From positions 1 to 56,805 of the forward strand of contig JAJDCX010000064.1 of the NCBI GenBank assembly GCA_029260615.1: 56,805 nucleotides of DNA, read 5' to 3'. The DNA is from Phycisphaeraceae bacterium (GTDB lineage: Bacteria; Planctomycetota; Phycisphaerae; Phycisphaerales; Phycisphaeraceae). The notes under the pieces were generated by a model. It did not search any database and had not been told where the DNA came from. It worked only from the letters and a program-made list of their open reading frames with translations. Positions 26,494 to 36,023 of the stretch are shown in pieces. Every line of letters starts with the position of its first letter. Within the stretch, counting starts at the first letter, position 1. The position numbers were made by a program, and so were the translations under genes.

Positions 26494-27306
26494 ATGGCGA
26501 AAACCAAACAAGCCACTAAGACAGCAACCCCAGGCCCTAACCCCATCCTTGAGGTCTGGTCCGAATACAAGAAGACCGGCACCGAGGAGCTGCGCAACCA
26601 GCTCATGGAGAACTACCTCCACCTGGTCAAGTACAACGCCGAGCGCATCTACACCAAGCTCCCCGACGAGGTCGACATCGACGACCTGATGAGCGCCGGG
26701 ATCTTTGGCCTCATGGATGCGATCGACGCGTTCGATCTTGATCGTGGTGTCAAGTTTGAAACCTACTGCGCGCCACGCATCCGAGGCGCGATCCTTGATG
26801 AGCTACGCTCCATGGACTGGGTCCCACGGCTTGTCCGCAGCCGATCCAGCCTCGTCGAGCAGGCACGCCGATCGCTGCAGATGCAGCTCGGGCGTAAACC
26901 AACCGACGACGAACTCTGTGAAAAAATGGGCGTCGATCAGGACGAGTACACCAAGATCCGAAAAGACGCCGGCGCCGTCGGTGTTGTCTCGCTGTCACGC
27001 AAGTGGTTCGAGACCGACTCAAGCAAAGACGTCCGCGAGATCGACGTCCTCAAAGACGCCAAGCAGGTCAACCCCTTCAAGGTCGTTCAGAAGCGCGACC
27101 TCAAGGAGCTGATCACCAAGGGCCTGAGTCGCGCCGAACGCCTGATCGTCATCCTCTACTACTACGAAGAGATGACCATGAAAGAGATCGGCGTCACCCT
27201 GGACCTCTCCGAGTCCCGCGTCAGCCAGATGCACAGCTCCATCCTCGCCCGCCTCAAGGCACAACTGCAACACCGCAGCACCGACCTCCAGCAAGAGGTC
27301 GTGTGA
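26494..27306 (+). CDS. fliA: Flagellar sigma factor FliA/WhiG (sigma-28)
   Basis: 270 residues. Region 2 (about 37-105: NYLHLVKYNAERI, DIDDLMSAGIFGLMDAID, FETYCAPRIRGAILDELR) and region 4 (about 218-262: LSRAERLIVILYYYEEMTMKEIG with the helix-turn-helix ESRVSQMHSS) are complete; region 3 (WVPRLVRSRS) lies between. This is the late-gene flagellar sigma factor. AAGGAG precedes the ATG. A terminator separates it from flhG, and a possible target promoter lies before motA. The anti-sigma factor FlgM was not found. Confidence 0.96.
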   Translation: MAKTKQATKTATPGPNPILEVWSEYKKTGTEELRNQLMENYLHLVKYNAERIYTKLPDEVDIDDLMSAGIFGLMDAIDAFDLDRGVKFETYCAPRIRGAILDELRSMDWVPRLVRSRSSLVEQARRSLQMQLGRKPTDDELCEKMGVDQDEYTKIRKDAGAVGVVSLSRKWFETDSSKDVREIDVLKDAKQVNPFKVVQKRDLKELITKGLSRAERLIVILYYYEEMTMKEIGVTLDLSESRVSQMHSSILARLKAQLQHRSTDLQQEVV

Positions 27307-27314
27307 GGCCCATG

Positions 27315-27445
27315 GGTTGATTGCTCCGTGTTGATGGTTTCAGATTGATGATTCGTGGTGTACCGCCTGGGCGTGACCACGGGTCGTTCCGCGCTGGCGG
27401 GTGTCTTTAAAACCTTCAATCATCAACCCCAAATCATCTATCCAT
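27315..27445 (+). repeat. Heptamer-repeat hairpin between fliA and argS
   Basis: Left arm 27315-27356 reads GGTTGAT/TGCTCCG/TGTTGAT/GGTTTCA/GATTGAT/GATTCGT; right arm 27411-27445 reads AACCTTC/AATCATC/AACCCCA/AATCATC/TATCCAT. The arms are of opposite strand type and partly complementary, around a GC-rich centre of about 55 bases. Same architecture as the elements in the flagellar operon, with a third heptamer word. Confidence 0.7.
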
Positions 27446-27493
27446 CCGCCCCTACTTGACGTGGGGGCCAAGGTCGCTGACCCTATCGCCCCG

Positions 27494-29218
27494 ATGCCAG
27501 ATATCCAAACCATATTAGAAGGGCTGCTCGGCGAAGCGGTCGCCGCCGCGTTCGGCACTGAGTTCGCCGACGCCGACCCCATCCTCCGTCAAGCCACCAA
27601 CCCCCAGTTCGGGGATTACCAGGCCAACCTCGCCATGGGCTTGGCCAAACGGCTGAATCAAAAGCCCCGCGACATCGCCGACGCCATCAAGGAAAAACTC
27701 CCGATCGGCGACACCCTCGTTAACGCCGAGGTCGCCGGCCCGGGGTTCATCAACCTCACGCTCAACGCCGACCTGCTGGGTTCTCAATTGGCTGGCATAA
27801 TCAAGTGTGACCGCCTGGGCGTCCCTGTAGACCCGACCCCAACACAGGTCGTGATCGATTACGCCAGCCCGAACCTCGCCAAGGAAATGCACATCGGCCA
27901 CCTGCGGTCCACCATCATCGGTGACGCCATCGCACGTGTCCTGGAGTTTCAGGGCCAGCACGCCACCCGACAGAACCACTTGGGCGACTGGGGCACGCAG
28001 TTCGGCATGCTCCTGGAGCACCTCATAGACACCGGCTGGGAACAGTCCGACGACCATCACATCGGCGACCTGAACACCCTCTACCAGGAAGCCAAGAAAC
28101 TCGACGACGCCGACCCAGGCTTCGCCGATCGCGCCCGCAAACGTGTCGTCGCGCTTCAGGGTGGTGACGAGCAATCCCTCACGCTCTGGCGGATGCTCAT
28201 CGACGAGTCCGTCCGCCACATGAACGACATCTTCACCCGCCTGGGTGTCGCACTATCCAATGACCACCTCAAGGGAGAGAGCTTCTACAACGACCGCCTA
28301 GCACCCGTTGCCGAATCGTTGCAATCCGCCGGCGTCGCTGTGGAAAGCGAAGGCGCCCTCTGTGTCTTCAATGACACCGACGACGCCCCCCTGATCGTCC
28401 GCAAGTCCGACGGCGGCTTCGGCTACGCCGCCACCGACCTTGCCGCACTGCGCCACCGAATCGAAGACCTCGGCGGCCAACGTCTTATCTACGTCGTCGA
28501 TTCACGCCAACGCGACCACTTCAACAAGTTCTTCGCCACCGCCCGCCGCGCCGGCTGGGTCGGCGATACCCAATTAGAATACGTCCCCTTCGGCACGATC
28601 ATGGGCAAGGACCGCAAACCCTTCAAAACCAGGGATGGCGGCACCGTCAGGCTCACCGACGTCTTAAACGAAGCCATCGACCGGGCGGGCAAAGTCATCG
28701 CCGTCAAGGCACCGGACCTGTCGCCGGATGAACGAGACAAGATCGCCAAAATCGTCGGGATCGGTGCCGTCAAATATTTCGATCTCAGCAACGACCGCAT
28801 CAAGGACTATGTCTTCGACTGGGACCGCATGCTCGCGCTTGAGGGAAACACCGCGCCGTACCTACAAAACGCCTACGTCCGTATCCGCTCGATCTTCCGC
28901 AAAGGTGAAGTGGACCCCGCCACACTCGATGGCGGTGCAATCAAACTCGAACACCAAGCCGAGCGGGCTCTGGCGCTGCAACTGCTACAACTACCACGCA
29001 TCGTGGGCTCGGTCGCCGACAGCCTCGAACCCCACCGGCTGTGTACGTATCTTTACGAACTGGCCTCGTCGTTCCACAAGTTCTACGAGAAATGCCCCGT
29101 CCTCGCCGCCGACACCGAAGCCCAGCGCCTAAGCCGCCTCGCGCTGTGCGACCTCGTAGCCCGCACGCTCAAGCAAGGCCTCGAACTACTAGGCATCGGC
29201 ACCGTCGAACGCATGTAA
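27494..29218 (+). CDS. argS: Arginyl-tRNA synthetase
   Basis: 574 residues, class I synthetase charging tRNA-Arg. The N-terminal Add-1 domain precedes the HIGH motif at 133-136 (EMHIGHLRST). As in most ArgRS, the KMSKS loop is degenerate (MGKDRKPFKTRDG). The C-terminal anticodon-binding helices end in TLKQGLELLGIGTVERM, which is the family end. The ATG at 27494 is preferred to 27401, whose extra residues are translated repeat sequence. No Shine-Dalgarno is visible. Confidence 0.96.
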   Translation: MPDIQTILEGLLGEAVAAAFGTEFADADPILRQATNPQFGDYQANLAMGLAKRLNQKPRDIADAIKEKLPIGDTLVNAEVAGPGFINLTLNADLLGSQLAGIIKCDRLGVPVDPTPTQVVIDYASPNLAKEMHIGHLRSTIIGDAIARVLEFQGQHATRQNHLGDWGTQFGMLLEHLIDTGWEQSDDHHIGDLNTLYQEAKKLDDADPGFADRARKRVVALQGGDEQSLTLWRMLIDESVRHMNDIFTRLGVALSNDHLKGESFYNDRLAPVAESLQSAGVAVESEGALCVFNDTDDAPLIVRKSDGGFGYAATDLAALRHRIEDLGGQRLIYVVDSRQRDHFNKFFATARRAGWVGDTQLEYVPFGTIMGKDRKPFKTRDGGTVRLTDVLNEAIDRAGKVIAVKAPDLSPDERDKIAKIVGIGAVKYFDLSNDRIKDYVFDWDRMLALEGNTAPYLQNAYVRIRSIFRKGEVDPATLDGGAIKLEHQAERALALQLLQLPRIVGSVADSLEPHRLCTYLYELASSFHKFYEKCPVLAADTEAQRLSRLALCDLVARTLKQGLELLGIGTVERM

Positions 29219-29249
29219 GAAGAAGCCGTTAGCATTAGCCCCCATAAAG

Positions 29250-29268
29250 CCCCGGATGGCATCCGGGG
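29250..29268. terminator. Hairpin after argS
   Basis: Perfect stem CCCCGGAT-GGC-ATCCGGGG, preceded by ATAAAG on the + strand. No T-run follows on this strand, so it is an imperfect candidate for ending argS. A short piece of heptamer-like sequence (GCCGTTAGCATTAG, 29226-29239) lies just upstream. Confidence 0.4.
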
Positions 29269-29291
29269 TCTACACCGACCCCCAATCCCCC

Positions 29292-29855
29292 ATGCTCGAC
29301 ACCGCTCTAAAAGAATGGTCCATCGTCTGCGACCTGCTGTTGTCCGGCGAGTTGACGCTGTTGTTACGCAAGGGCGGCATCCACGAATCAGGCGGTCCCG
29401 GCGTATTCGAGTTGGAACACCCACGCTTCCTCCTGTACCCGTCCTATGTCCACCAGAAGCCGAACATGATTAAGCCCGCGCTTCGTGACCGGGTCAATGT
29501 ATTGGATGAAGAGCCCGGCGAGGTGACCTTTGCAGGTCTTGGTGAGGCCGCGAAGATCTGGCAAGTGACCTCGCGCCAAGCGTTTGACCAGCTCGATGAC
29601 CTGCACTGCTGGTCCCCCGCACAGATCGACATGCGTTTCAACTACAAACCCGACCGCCCCCTGTACCTCATGGCGGTCCGTGCCTACCGGTTGACACAAC
29701 CCCGCACGGTTCAGAACCACGCCGAGTATTCGGGCTGCCGCAGTTGGGTCGCGCTAAGGCCGGATGATGTGGTTAACGATGGGGGGGCCACTGCGATCAT
29801 CGCCGAAAAAGATTTTGCCGTGATCATCAATCGTGTAGATCAGGCACTTCGCTAA
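29292..29855 (+). CDS. DUF1802 family protein
   Basis: 187 residues. The layout fits DUF1802: an opening ALKEWSIVCDLLLSGELTLLLRKGGI, a central FLLYPSYVHQ and EVTFAGLGEAAKIW, and a closing CRSWVAL. The function of the family is unknown. The ATG at 29292 is preferred over 29256, which would read through the hairpin. Its end overlaps the convergent gene on the other strand by 29 bases. Confidence 0.65.
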   Translation: MLDTALKEWSIVCDLLLSGELTLLLRKGGIHESGGPGVFELEHPRFLLYPSYVHQKPNMIKPALRDRVNVLDEEPGEVTFAGLGEAAKIWQVTSRQAFDQLDDLHCWSPAQIDMRFNYKPDRPLYLMAVRAYRLTQPRTVQNHAEYSGCRSWVALRPDDVVNDGGATAIIAEKDFAVIINRVDQALR

Positions 29856-30483
29856 GGTCGTCCGAGTCGATCTCCTCGGCCTGATTCAACCCAAGCGCTT
29901 CGTTGAGCACATCGTTCGCCCATTCACGATCGCGTTTATTAAATGCCGTGAGGATCACGGTGACTGCGCCGTCGGTGGTCATCACCTCCAGTTCGCTCCA
30001 CATCACCGAGGCAAAGACCTTCTCGCCGGGGATCCCCAGCAATACCTCGGTGATCTGCCTGGCCGGGTCGATACACAGACGGACCAACGCGATCATGTGT
30101 GTCTGCCAATGACGTTTTGTTATTGCCTCGGACACGACGAGCCTGCCGTTCCCGAATAGAATCGACGCCTTCGCCTGATAGGCGGACACCGCGATCAAGC
30201 AGGTGATGAACCCCAGCAGCAAACCGGCCAACCCAAATATCGCAGCCACCATATGGGCGCGGGTTTCATCATCCAGCAGCACCATCAAACCGAACGCGCT
30301 GCCCATCAGCAGCGGCACGCCCACCGCGGTTAGAGGTTTATACAGCCAACGATTGCCGGCCGTAAGACCCAGACGCACGCCCCCGTCCACGAAATCGACA
30401 TCCACCTCCAACCCCGTAGGTGGCAACGGTTGATTAGCAATCGCGTCTGCGATCTCATCAGGCGTAAGGATCACGGCGGACAT
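29827..30483 (-). CDS. Unknown membrane protein with two central helices
   Basis: 218 residues. A soluble N-terminal part (DEIADAIANQPLPPTGLEVDV) is followed by two membrane segments (about 65-105) and a beta-rich cytoplasmic-type domain ending in a helix (NDVLNEALGLN). The start at 30483 is preceded by GAGGG. The plan matches the second half of the next protein upstream (30553-31785), suggesting that they are paralogous modules. No family recognised. Confidence 0.7.
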   Translation of the reverse strand: MSAVILTPDEIADAIANQPLPPTGLEVDVDFVDGGVRLGLTAGNRWLYKPLTAVGVPLLMGSAFGLMVLLDDETRAHMVAAIFGLAGLLLGFITCLIAVSAYQAKASILFGNGRLVVSEAITKRHWQTHMIALVRLCIDPARQITEVLLGIPGEKVFASVMWSELEVMTTDGAVTVILTAFNKRDREWANDVLNEALGLNQAEEIDSDDLSEVPDLHD

Positions 30484-30552
30484 GGTTGGGCCCTCATCTG
30501 TGTGAATAAGCGGCTTCCCAGCGTCACCCATCTTACCAGAGAATATGGGCGA

Positions 30553-31785
30553 TCAAGACGAACCCACCCTTAGCGCCTCTCGCAACACCGCCGCGATCCA
30601 CGTCAACTCATCATTCGATAGCTGGCTGAACATCGATATCTTCTTGCCCTCGTGCAGCCGGACCTGCAGATTCAGTACAGGCACATCGTTAATCTCGACC
30701 CCGCTCTTGTCGCGGCGGATCGACTTGATGTTGTCGCGATGGACTTCCTGCTGGCGGGTCTTGAAGATGTTCTGGCGGGTGATTAGCAGGGTGTCGCCAA
30801 CCACATCCAGGATCGCCCGACGTCGACCGGCGTTAATCGTTGCGACCAGGACGCCGATCCCCACGGCCCAGAATACCGAAAAAATCACCCCGAATATCAG
30901 CATGTCACTCACGTTCTGCTTACCCGAAAACAACCAGAACCCGGTGAACACCGCCATGAGCCCGTTCCACACGATCGAAAAGCCCAGCCCCCCCTTGCCG
31001 CCCTTGCGTATCCCCACCGGCGGGACCGTCAGCGTCAGATCGTCGCCGTTCGTTTCGAGGATCACCCCGCTGCTCACCGGCTTAGGTGGTACCAACGGCA
31101 CAACCTCTGGCGTGTACCCGCCATCCCCGGATGCCTGTTCTTCTCTGCGGTCCTGACCCAGTGTACGTTCCTCTACCTGGATGCCTGTGTCCCCGCCATC
31201 AATTAACCGTGTGCCGTTGGTCGCCTCGCACCGTTTGGCTAGTCGGTCCGCGACCGCACGCAGCATCGGCTTGGGATAGCCCCACGCAAGGTTGTAGAGT
31301 TTGTCACCGGTGGTCACGACATTCAGCGCACTGAGCGCCGCGCCGATCGCGACCGTCGCTTCATCCACGTTGGACGATTTGACCTGGAACTTGCGGATTT
31401 TTTCAAGCGGGATCTTCCTGCGCCAGCGTGCGAGGCCGCTGCGTTGTGTGGCGATCAGTCCGTCGTCACGTATTTCGATGACACTCCGCCCACCGATGAG
31501 CATAACACCCAGGTAAAGCATCCCCAGCCCGATGAGAAAAAACGGCAGGCCGAATACCGCGTTGAAGAGGTCCAGCGGTTTGGCGGTCGTGCTTTGGGTG
31601 ACAAGCCCCCATAGCCCGCCTTCAACCAGTGAGGTGTACAGCCCGGCAAAACCGAAGATCACCCCGATCATTATCAGCGGAATCGCCGCGATCCTGACAC
31701 AGCCGACCTGCCGACCGGGCATCTCGTACCGCTCGCCTTGCGGTGTGCTGATGACGTCGATCTCGGGGGGGAGGGCCTTGGGCAT
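30553..31785 (-). CDS. Unknown membrane protein with duplicated TM-plus-beta module
   Basis: 410 residues. Two units of the same plan: membrane pair (about 30-95), beta-rich domain (IEIRDDGLIATQRSGLARWRR, KIPLEKIRKFQV), a Gly/Glu-rich linker, then a second pair (about 275-325) and a second beta-rich domain (LLITRQNIFKTRQQEVHRDNIKSI) ending in a helix. The beta domains look PH-like. Its neighbour at 29827-30483 is a third copy of the unit. Function not known. Confidence 0.7.
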   Translation of the reverse strand: MPKALPPEIDVISTPQGERYEMPGRQVGCVRIAAIPLIMIGVIFGFAGLYTSLVEGGLWGLVTQSTTAKPLDLFNAVFGLPFFLIGLGMLYLGVMLIGGRSVIEIRDDGLIATQRSGLARWRRKIPLEKIRKFQVKSSNVDEATVAIGAALSALNVVTTGDKLYNLAWGYPKPMLRAVADRLAKRCEATNGTRLIDGGDTGIQVEERTLGQDRREEQASGDGGYTPEVVPLVPPKPVSSGVILETNGDDLTLTVPPVGIRKGGKGGLGFSIVWNGLMAVFTGFWLFSGKQNVSDMLIFGVIFSVFWAVGIGVLVATINAGRRRAILDVVGDTLLITRQNIFKTRQQEVHRDNIKSIRRDKSGVEINDVPVLNLQVRLHEGKKISMFSQLSNDELTWIAAVLREALRVGSS

Positions 31786-31856
31786 ACCTTATCTAATGAT
31801 ATCGGCAGGCCGGCCCCAAAACTGCGAGTGAATAGTCGCTCTATCGCAAAACCGTC

Positions 31857-33512
31857 CTAAGCCGGCTGCGGCAACGGCCGTCGGCTCTCCAGGTGGACCC
31901 GCAGATGGACCCACAGGCTGGTGCTGCCGACATACAGATACCCCGACGCGAACAACACCAGGAACGGCAGGCTGATGACAGCGTATTCGGCGTGCAGCGA
32001 CATCCAGACGCACGCCAGCATGTAAAAGCCCATCCCAAGTTCCAGCAGACACACCGAGCGTTTCATCGACGGGATCGGGATGACCCGTGCGATCCCCCCC
32101 CCTAATCTTTCGGGGGGAGTCAACTCATCTTGATCGGCAACCTGTCCGGTTACACCTGGCAACTCCGCTGGGATTGCGGGGGGAACACCGGGGGCAGTTC
32201 CGCAGGCGGAGGTTGTGTTGTACTTGGGCGTGCGGATAAACGCGCTCTCGTGACCGAGCAGGGCTTCGACACAAGCGATTGCATTGTTCAACGCGATCCC
32301 GATCCCGATCGCCATCAGCACCGGCACCTGTGCCAGCGTGCCCAGGGCGCTGCGCTTTTGCGCCCGTTGACTGGCGATGTAAAAGACCGTCGCCGAGACC
32401 GTGCCCAGGCCGAACAGGCTCAACCCCGCCGCCACCGCGAACCACGAGCCTTCACCGAACGGCTTGATATTCATCGCAATCGCCGGGTAAAACAACATCG
32501 CAAACAGCGTGATATACAGATACACCATCGGGCTGGTCAGGTGGAAAAACGCCTCGATCTTAACCTTCTTGGGCACATCCGCACGCATCACCGTTGGCAG
32601 CAGCTTGATGGCCGTCTGGATCGAGCCCTTGGTCCACCGGTGTTGCTGGCTCTTGAAAGAGTTGATCTCCGGCGGCAACTCCGCGGGGCACTGCACCCAA
32701 GGCAGGAACAAGAACTGCCAGCCCGCCAACTGCGCCCGGTACGACAGGTCGACATCTTCCGTGAGTGTGTCGTGCTGCCAGCCGCCGGCGGACTCGATCG
32801 CCTCGCGCCGCCACAGCCCCGCCGTGCCGTTGAAGTTGATCCAAGCCCCCGAGCGGTTCCGCGCGGTGTGTTCGATCACGAAGTGCCCGTCCAGGAAGAT
32901 CGCCTGCCCACGGGTCAGGATCGAGTCGTTCCTATTGATGTGCGCCCAGCGTGTCTGCACCATCCCCAGCCTGGGGTCGGTGAAGTAGTGGACCGTGCGT
33001 TTGAGGAAAGCGGTGGGGGGGATGAAGTCGGCGTCGAAGATCGCGATCAATTCCCCGGTCGCAAACTTAGTGGCGTCTTCAAGCGCCCCCGCTTTGTACC
33101 CCGACCGGTCTTCGCGGTGTAGATACTGGACATCGACCCCACGTTGGACCCAATAATCGACCCGTTGCCGTGCCAGGTCAGCCGAACTGTCGGTCGAGTC
33201 ATCGACCACCTGGATCTGCAAACGGTCCGTCGGGTAATCGATCTCACAGGCCGCGTCGATGATCCGATGCACGACCGCGCCTTCATTGAACATCGGCAGT
33301 TGCACGGTGACCCGGGGGACCTGTTCGTAGCGCTGCTCCGGCCGAGGCCTGACCTGCCGGTGCCGTCCATAGAGGAACACCAGCCAGTACCGATGCAGGC
33401 CGTAGACCCCGATCACCGCCATCAGCGCGAGGTACGTCCCTGTGACGGGCCAACGCAAGACCTCTGGGTCGATCCAGGCCGGAAAGCTAAGCATTGAAAG
33501 CAATTGAGTCAT
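31857..33512 (-). CDS. Processive family-2 glycosyltransferase (cellulose synthase-like)
   Basis: 551 residues. An N-terminal membrane segment (about 25-50) is followed by the GT-A domain: VTVQLPMFNEG (68-78), DDST (104-107), DAD (160-162), TED (251-253) and the QQHRW motif (289-293) typical of processive beta-glycan synthases. Four or more membrane helices follow. The pattern resembles CslA-type beta-mannan or glucan synthases; substrate is not determinable. Divergent from the 33791 gene with a 278-base gap in which I see no clear signal. Confidence 0.9.
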   Translation of the reverse strand: MTQLLSMLSFPAWIDPEVLRWPVTGTYLALMAVIGVYGLHRYWLVFLYGRHRQVRPRPEQRYEQVPRVTVQLPMFNEGAVVHRIIDAACEIDYPTDRLQIQVVDDSTDSSADLARQRVDYWVQRGVDVQYLHREDRSGYKAGALEDATKFATGELIAIFDADFIPPTAFLKRTVHYFTDPRLGMVQTRWAHINRNDSILTRGQAIFLDGHFVIEHTARNRSGAWINFNGTAGLWRREAIESAGGWQHDTLTEDVDLSYRAQLAGWQFLFLPWVQCPAELPPEINSFKSQQHRWTKGSIQTAIKLLPTVMRADVPKKVKIEAFFHLTSPMVYLYITLFAMLFYPAIAMNIKPFGEGSWFAVAAGLSLFGLGTVSATVFYIASQRAQKRSALGTLAQVPVLMAIGIGIALNNAIACVEALLGHESAFIRTPKYNTTSACGTAPGVPPAIPAELPGVTGQVADQDELTPPERLGGGIARVIPIPSMKRSVCLLELGMGFYMLACVWMSLHAEYAVISLPFLVLFASGYLYVGSTSLWVHLRVHLESRRPLPQPA

Positions 33513-33790
33513 CGCAGCAAATTTCGTTTTTGGTTACCGGACCTGTCCGTGGGGTAAATCCGTAGCAGTCACCCCTGTCCCGCACGGTGTCCTAGGCCGC
33601 ATAGTAGCCCAAACCCTCCGGCATGGCTACGCAACGGCCTCACATCCAGCCTCCGCATCACTACCTAAAGACTATCGGCCCCGCCGTCCGATAAACCTTC
33701 CGTCGGCCTGCGTTTAAGCCGGCGGGGGCCCGCGACCCGATAACGGCTGTACCACGGGCAGCGAGTCGTAGTCTGTAGCAAAGGTGGGTC

Positions 33791-35122
33791 ATGACGCTTC
33801 GAAGCATACTAACGCTAACCACCTTGGTCTTGTTTTTATTCACAAGCCCCGGTTGCAGCCAGCATTACAACGGGGGATACGGCCTGAAAAGCCAGGACCG
33901 CGAAGCTGTCCTGGCCTACGAACGCGCTAAGCAGGACCGGGCTGAAAGCGTCAAGGCCACCAAACTCGCCACCAAACGCTCAGGCCCCGTTGATTTCCAG
34001 GCTGGTGGGCAGACCATCGAATCAGGCCCCGTCCCACGTCTGGGCTACACCGCGGATGCACGCCCAAGCTACACCCAGAACGTCGCCAAGCGCTCCATCG
34101 GGACCATGGGGCTCTACGGCCAGGTCCGAAAACCCGGCAACGCACGCACCAGCCCACTGGACGGCATCAACAATCTGCGCCAAGTCACCTTCACCACCGA
34201 GGGTGCCGACTTCGATCCTGACATCGACCCCACCGGCTCGATTCTGGTCTACGCCTCCACACGCCACCGCGAAACCTCCGACCTCTACGTCAAAGCAGTC
34301 ACCGGCGAGGCCCTGCGGCAACTCACCGACGACCCCGCCAACGAGGTCATGCCCGTCTTCAGCCCCGACGGTTCCCGGGTCGCTTTCGCCTCAGACCGTT
34401 CGGGTAACTGGGATATCTACATCATGGATATCGCTGGCGGCCAGCCCGTCCAAGTCACCCGTGACGCCACCGACGACTTCTACCCCAGCTTCTCACGCGA
34501 CGGCCAAAAACTCATCTACAGCACCTTCGGCACACAGTCCGGCCAGTGGGAAATGGTCATCATCGACCTGAACAACACCTCCACCAAACGTTACATCGGC
34601 CACGGCCTGTTCCCCGTCTGGTCCCCTACCCAAGACAAAATCGTCTTCCAACGCGCACGCCAACGCGGCACACGCTGGTTCAGCATCTGGACCATCGACT
34701 TGGTCAACGGCGAGCCGATGAACCCCACCGAAATCGCCGCCAGTTCCAACGCCGCCGCCATCACCCCCGACTGGAGCCCCGACGGCAAGCAGGTCGTCTT
34801 CTGCACCGTCATCGACCCCGACGCAGAAGAATCGGATGGCCCACTCCAGGCAGACCTCTGGCTGGTCAATACCAATGGCACTAACCGCGTCCGTCTGACC
34901 ATGGGCCGATTCGCCAATATCCAACCCATCTGGGCCGGCTCAGGCACGATCTTCTTCACCTCCGACCGTTCCGGTGAAGGCATGGAAAACGTCTGGTCGA
35001 TCACCCCCGACCGGGCCCAGCAGCTCGCTATCCGACCGATTGAACCCTTCCTGGCGCAGGGTGTCCCGCAGATGCCCGGCGCACAGAGTGAAGGAACCGA
35101 GGCCATGGTGCCGACCGAATAA
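33791..35122 (+). CDS. TolB-like beta-propeller lipoprotein
   Basis: 443 residues. A signal peptide ends at an SPGC lipobox (Cys about 22). The C-terminal two thirds hold about six PD40/WD40-like blades with repeats such as FSPDGSRVAFASDRSGNWDIY, WSPTQDKIVF and WSPDGKQVVF. This resembles TolB of the Tol-Pal system, but the TolB N-terminal domain is replaced by a short linker, and tolQRA/pal are not nearby. AAGGTGGG precedes the ATG. It forms a probable unit with the next lipoprotein gene. Confidence 0.82.
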   Translation: MTLRSILTLTTLVLFLFTSPGCSQHYNGGYGLKSQDREAVLAYERAKQDRAESVKATKLATKRSGPVDFQAGGQTIESGPVPRLGYTADARPSYTQNVAKRSIGTMGLYGQVRKPGNARTSPLDGINNLRQVTFTTEGADFDPDIDPTGSILVYASTRHRETSDLYVKAVTGEALRQLTDDPANEVMPVFSPDGSRVAFASDRSGNWDIYIMDIAGGQPVQVTRDATDDFYPSFSRDGQKLIYSTFGTQSGQWEMVIIDLNNTSTKRYIGHGLFPVWSPTQDKIVFQRARQRGTRWFSIWTIDLVNGEPMNPTEIAASSNAAAITPDWSPDGKQVVFCTVIDPDAEESDGPLQADLWLVNTNGTNRVRLTMGRFANIQPIWAGSGTIFFTSDRSGEGMENVWSITPDRAQQLAIRPIEPFLAQGVPQMPGAQSEGTEAMVPTE

Positions 35123-35221
35123 AGACCGATACCCGCCGCCGCCCGCTATTTGAAGACGGGCCGTGGCGACAAGACCCATGCCGGCAGCGGAGGCTGACCG
35201 GAAAACTCCTGGCAGGACGCC

Positions 35222-35977
35222 ATGAAAAGTGAACAGGCCATGTGGATGGTAGTGGTGCTGGTGGTTTTAACCGCTGGCTGTCACTACCGAGGTGCCCAAC
35301 AGCCCACCCGACTTTCGGCCCCCTACGGGGATCGTCAGCTCTGGGCTATCGTCCCGCTACGCAACGAGTCCGGCAGCCTACACGCCGACGGACTCAAGGC
35401 AGCGGACCAGCTCGCACAACGTCTCGAAACCGTCATGGGGCTGGACACCGTCCCGGTCAACCGAGTCCTCGCAGCGATGCAGGCCCTGGAGATGTCCGCC
35501 GTCTCTGACTCCAAGGATGTCGTCGCACTACGCACCGTGCTGGGTGTTGATGCCCTGGTCGTCGGGACCATCACCGCGTACGACCCTTACGACCCGCCCA
35601 AGCTTGGGATCGCCATCGAGTTGTATTTTGACCCACGACGAGAAAGCGCTCACACGACCAACCTCCGTGAGCTCGTCCGGGCCGGGACCGATGACGTCGC
35701 CCTCCCCGACCAGCCGACCCGCCCAAGCCGACCCGTCAGCGTCGTATCCGGTTTCTACGACGCAGCCGACTCGGCAATACACCGCAAGCTCGTGACATAC
35801 GCCGCGGAGCGCAGCGGGCAAGACGAAGATGACCTGGACCCCTCGGGCTGGCGCCTCTACCAAATCGACATGGACCTGTACACCGAGTTTGTGACTTACT
35901 TGGTGAGCAAGCAATTATTGCGCGTCGAACAGGATCGACTCGCTCCGCCCATGCTCACCGCAGAACCCGCTACCTAA
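35222..35977 (+). CDS. Lipoprotein with CsgG/TolB-N-like domain, function unknown
   Basis: 251 residues. Signal peptide with LTAGC lipobox (Cys about 20). The domain at about 36-140 (LWAIVPLRNESGSLHADGL, AADQLAQRLETVM, DALVVGTITAYDPYDPPKLGIAIELY) has the layout of the CsgG-, LpoB- and TolB-N-like fold of outer-membrane-attached lipoproteins. It could stand in for the N-terminal TolB domain that the preceding propeller protein lacks; that is inference. CAGGA precedes the ATG. Confidence 0.72.
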   Translation: MKSEQAMWMVVVLVVLTAGCHYRGAQQPTRLSAPYGDRQLWAIVPLRNESGSLHADGLKAADQLAQRLETVMGLDTVPVNRVLAAMQALEMSAVSDSKDVVALRTVLGVDALVVGTITAYDPYDPPKLGIAIELYFDPRRESAHTTNLRELVRAGTDDVALPDQPTRPSRPVSVVSGFYDAADSAIHRKLVTYAAERSGQDEDDLDPSGWRLYQIDMDLYTEFVTYLVSKQLLRVEQDRLAPPMLTAEPAT

Positions 35978-36023
35978 CGGGTCGGCACGCCGCCGATCCT
36001 TCGCGGGATCGAGTGCCGTGCCA

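Noticed and set aside
33513..33790. Additional gene between the glycosyltransferase and the TolB-like gene
   Set aside because: Short frames only, no ribosome sites or domain-like sequence; treated as a divergent promoter region.
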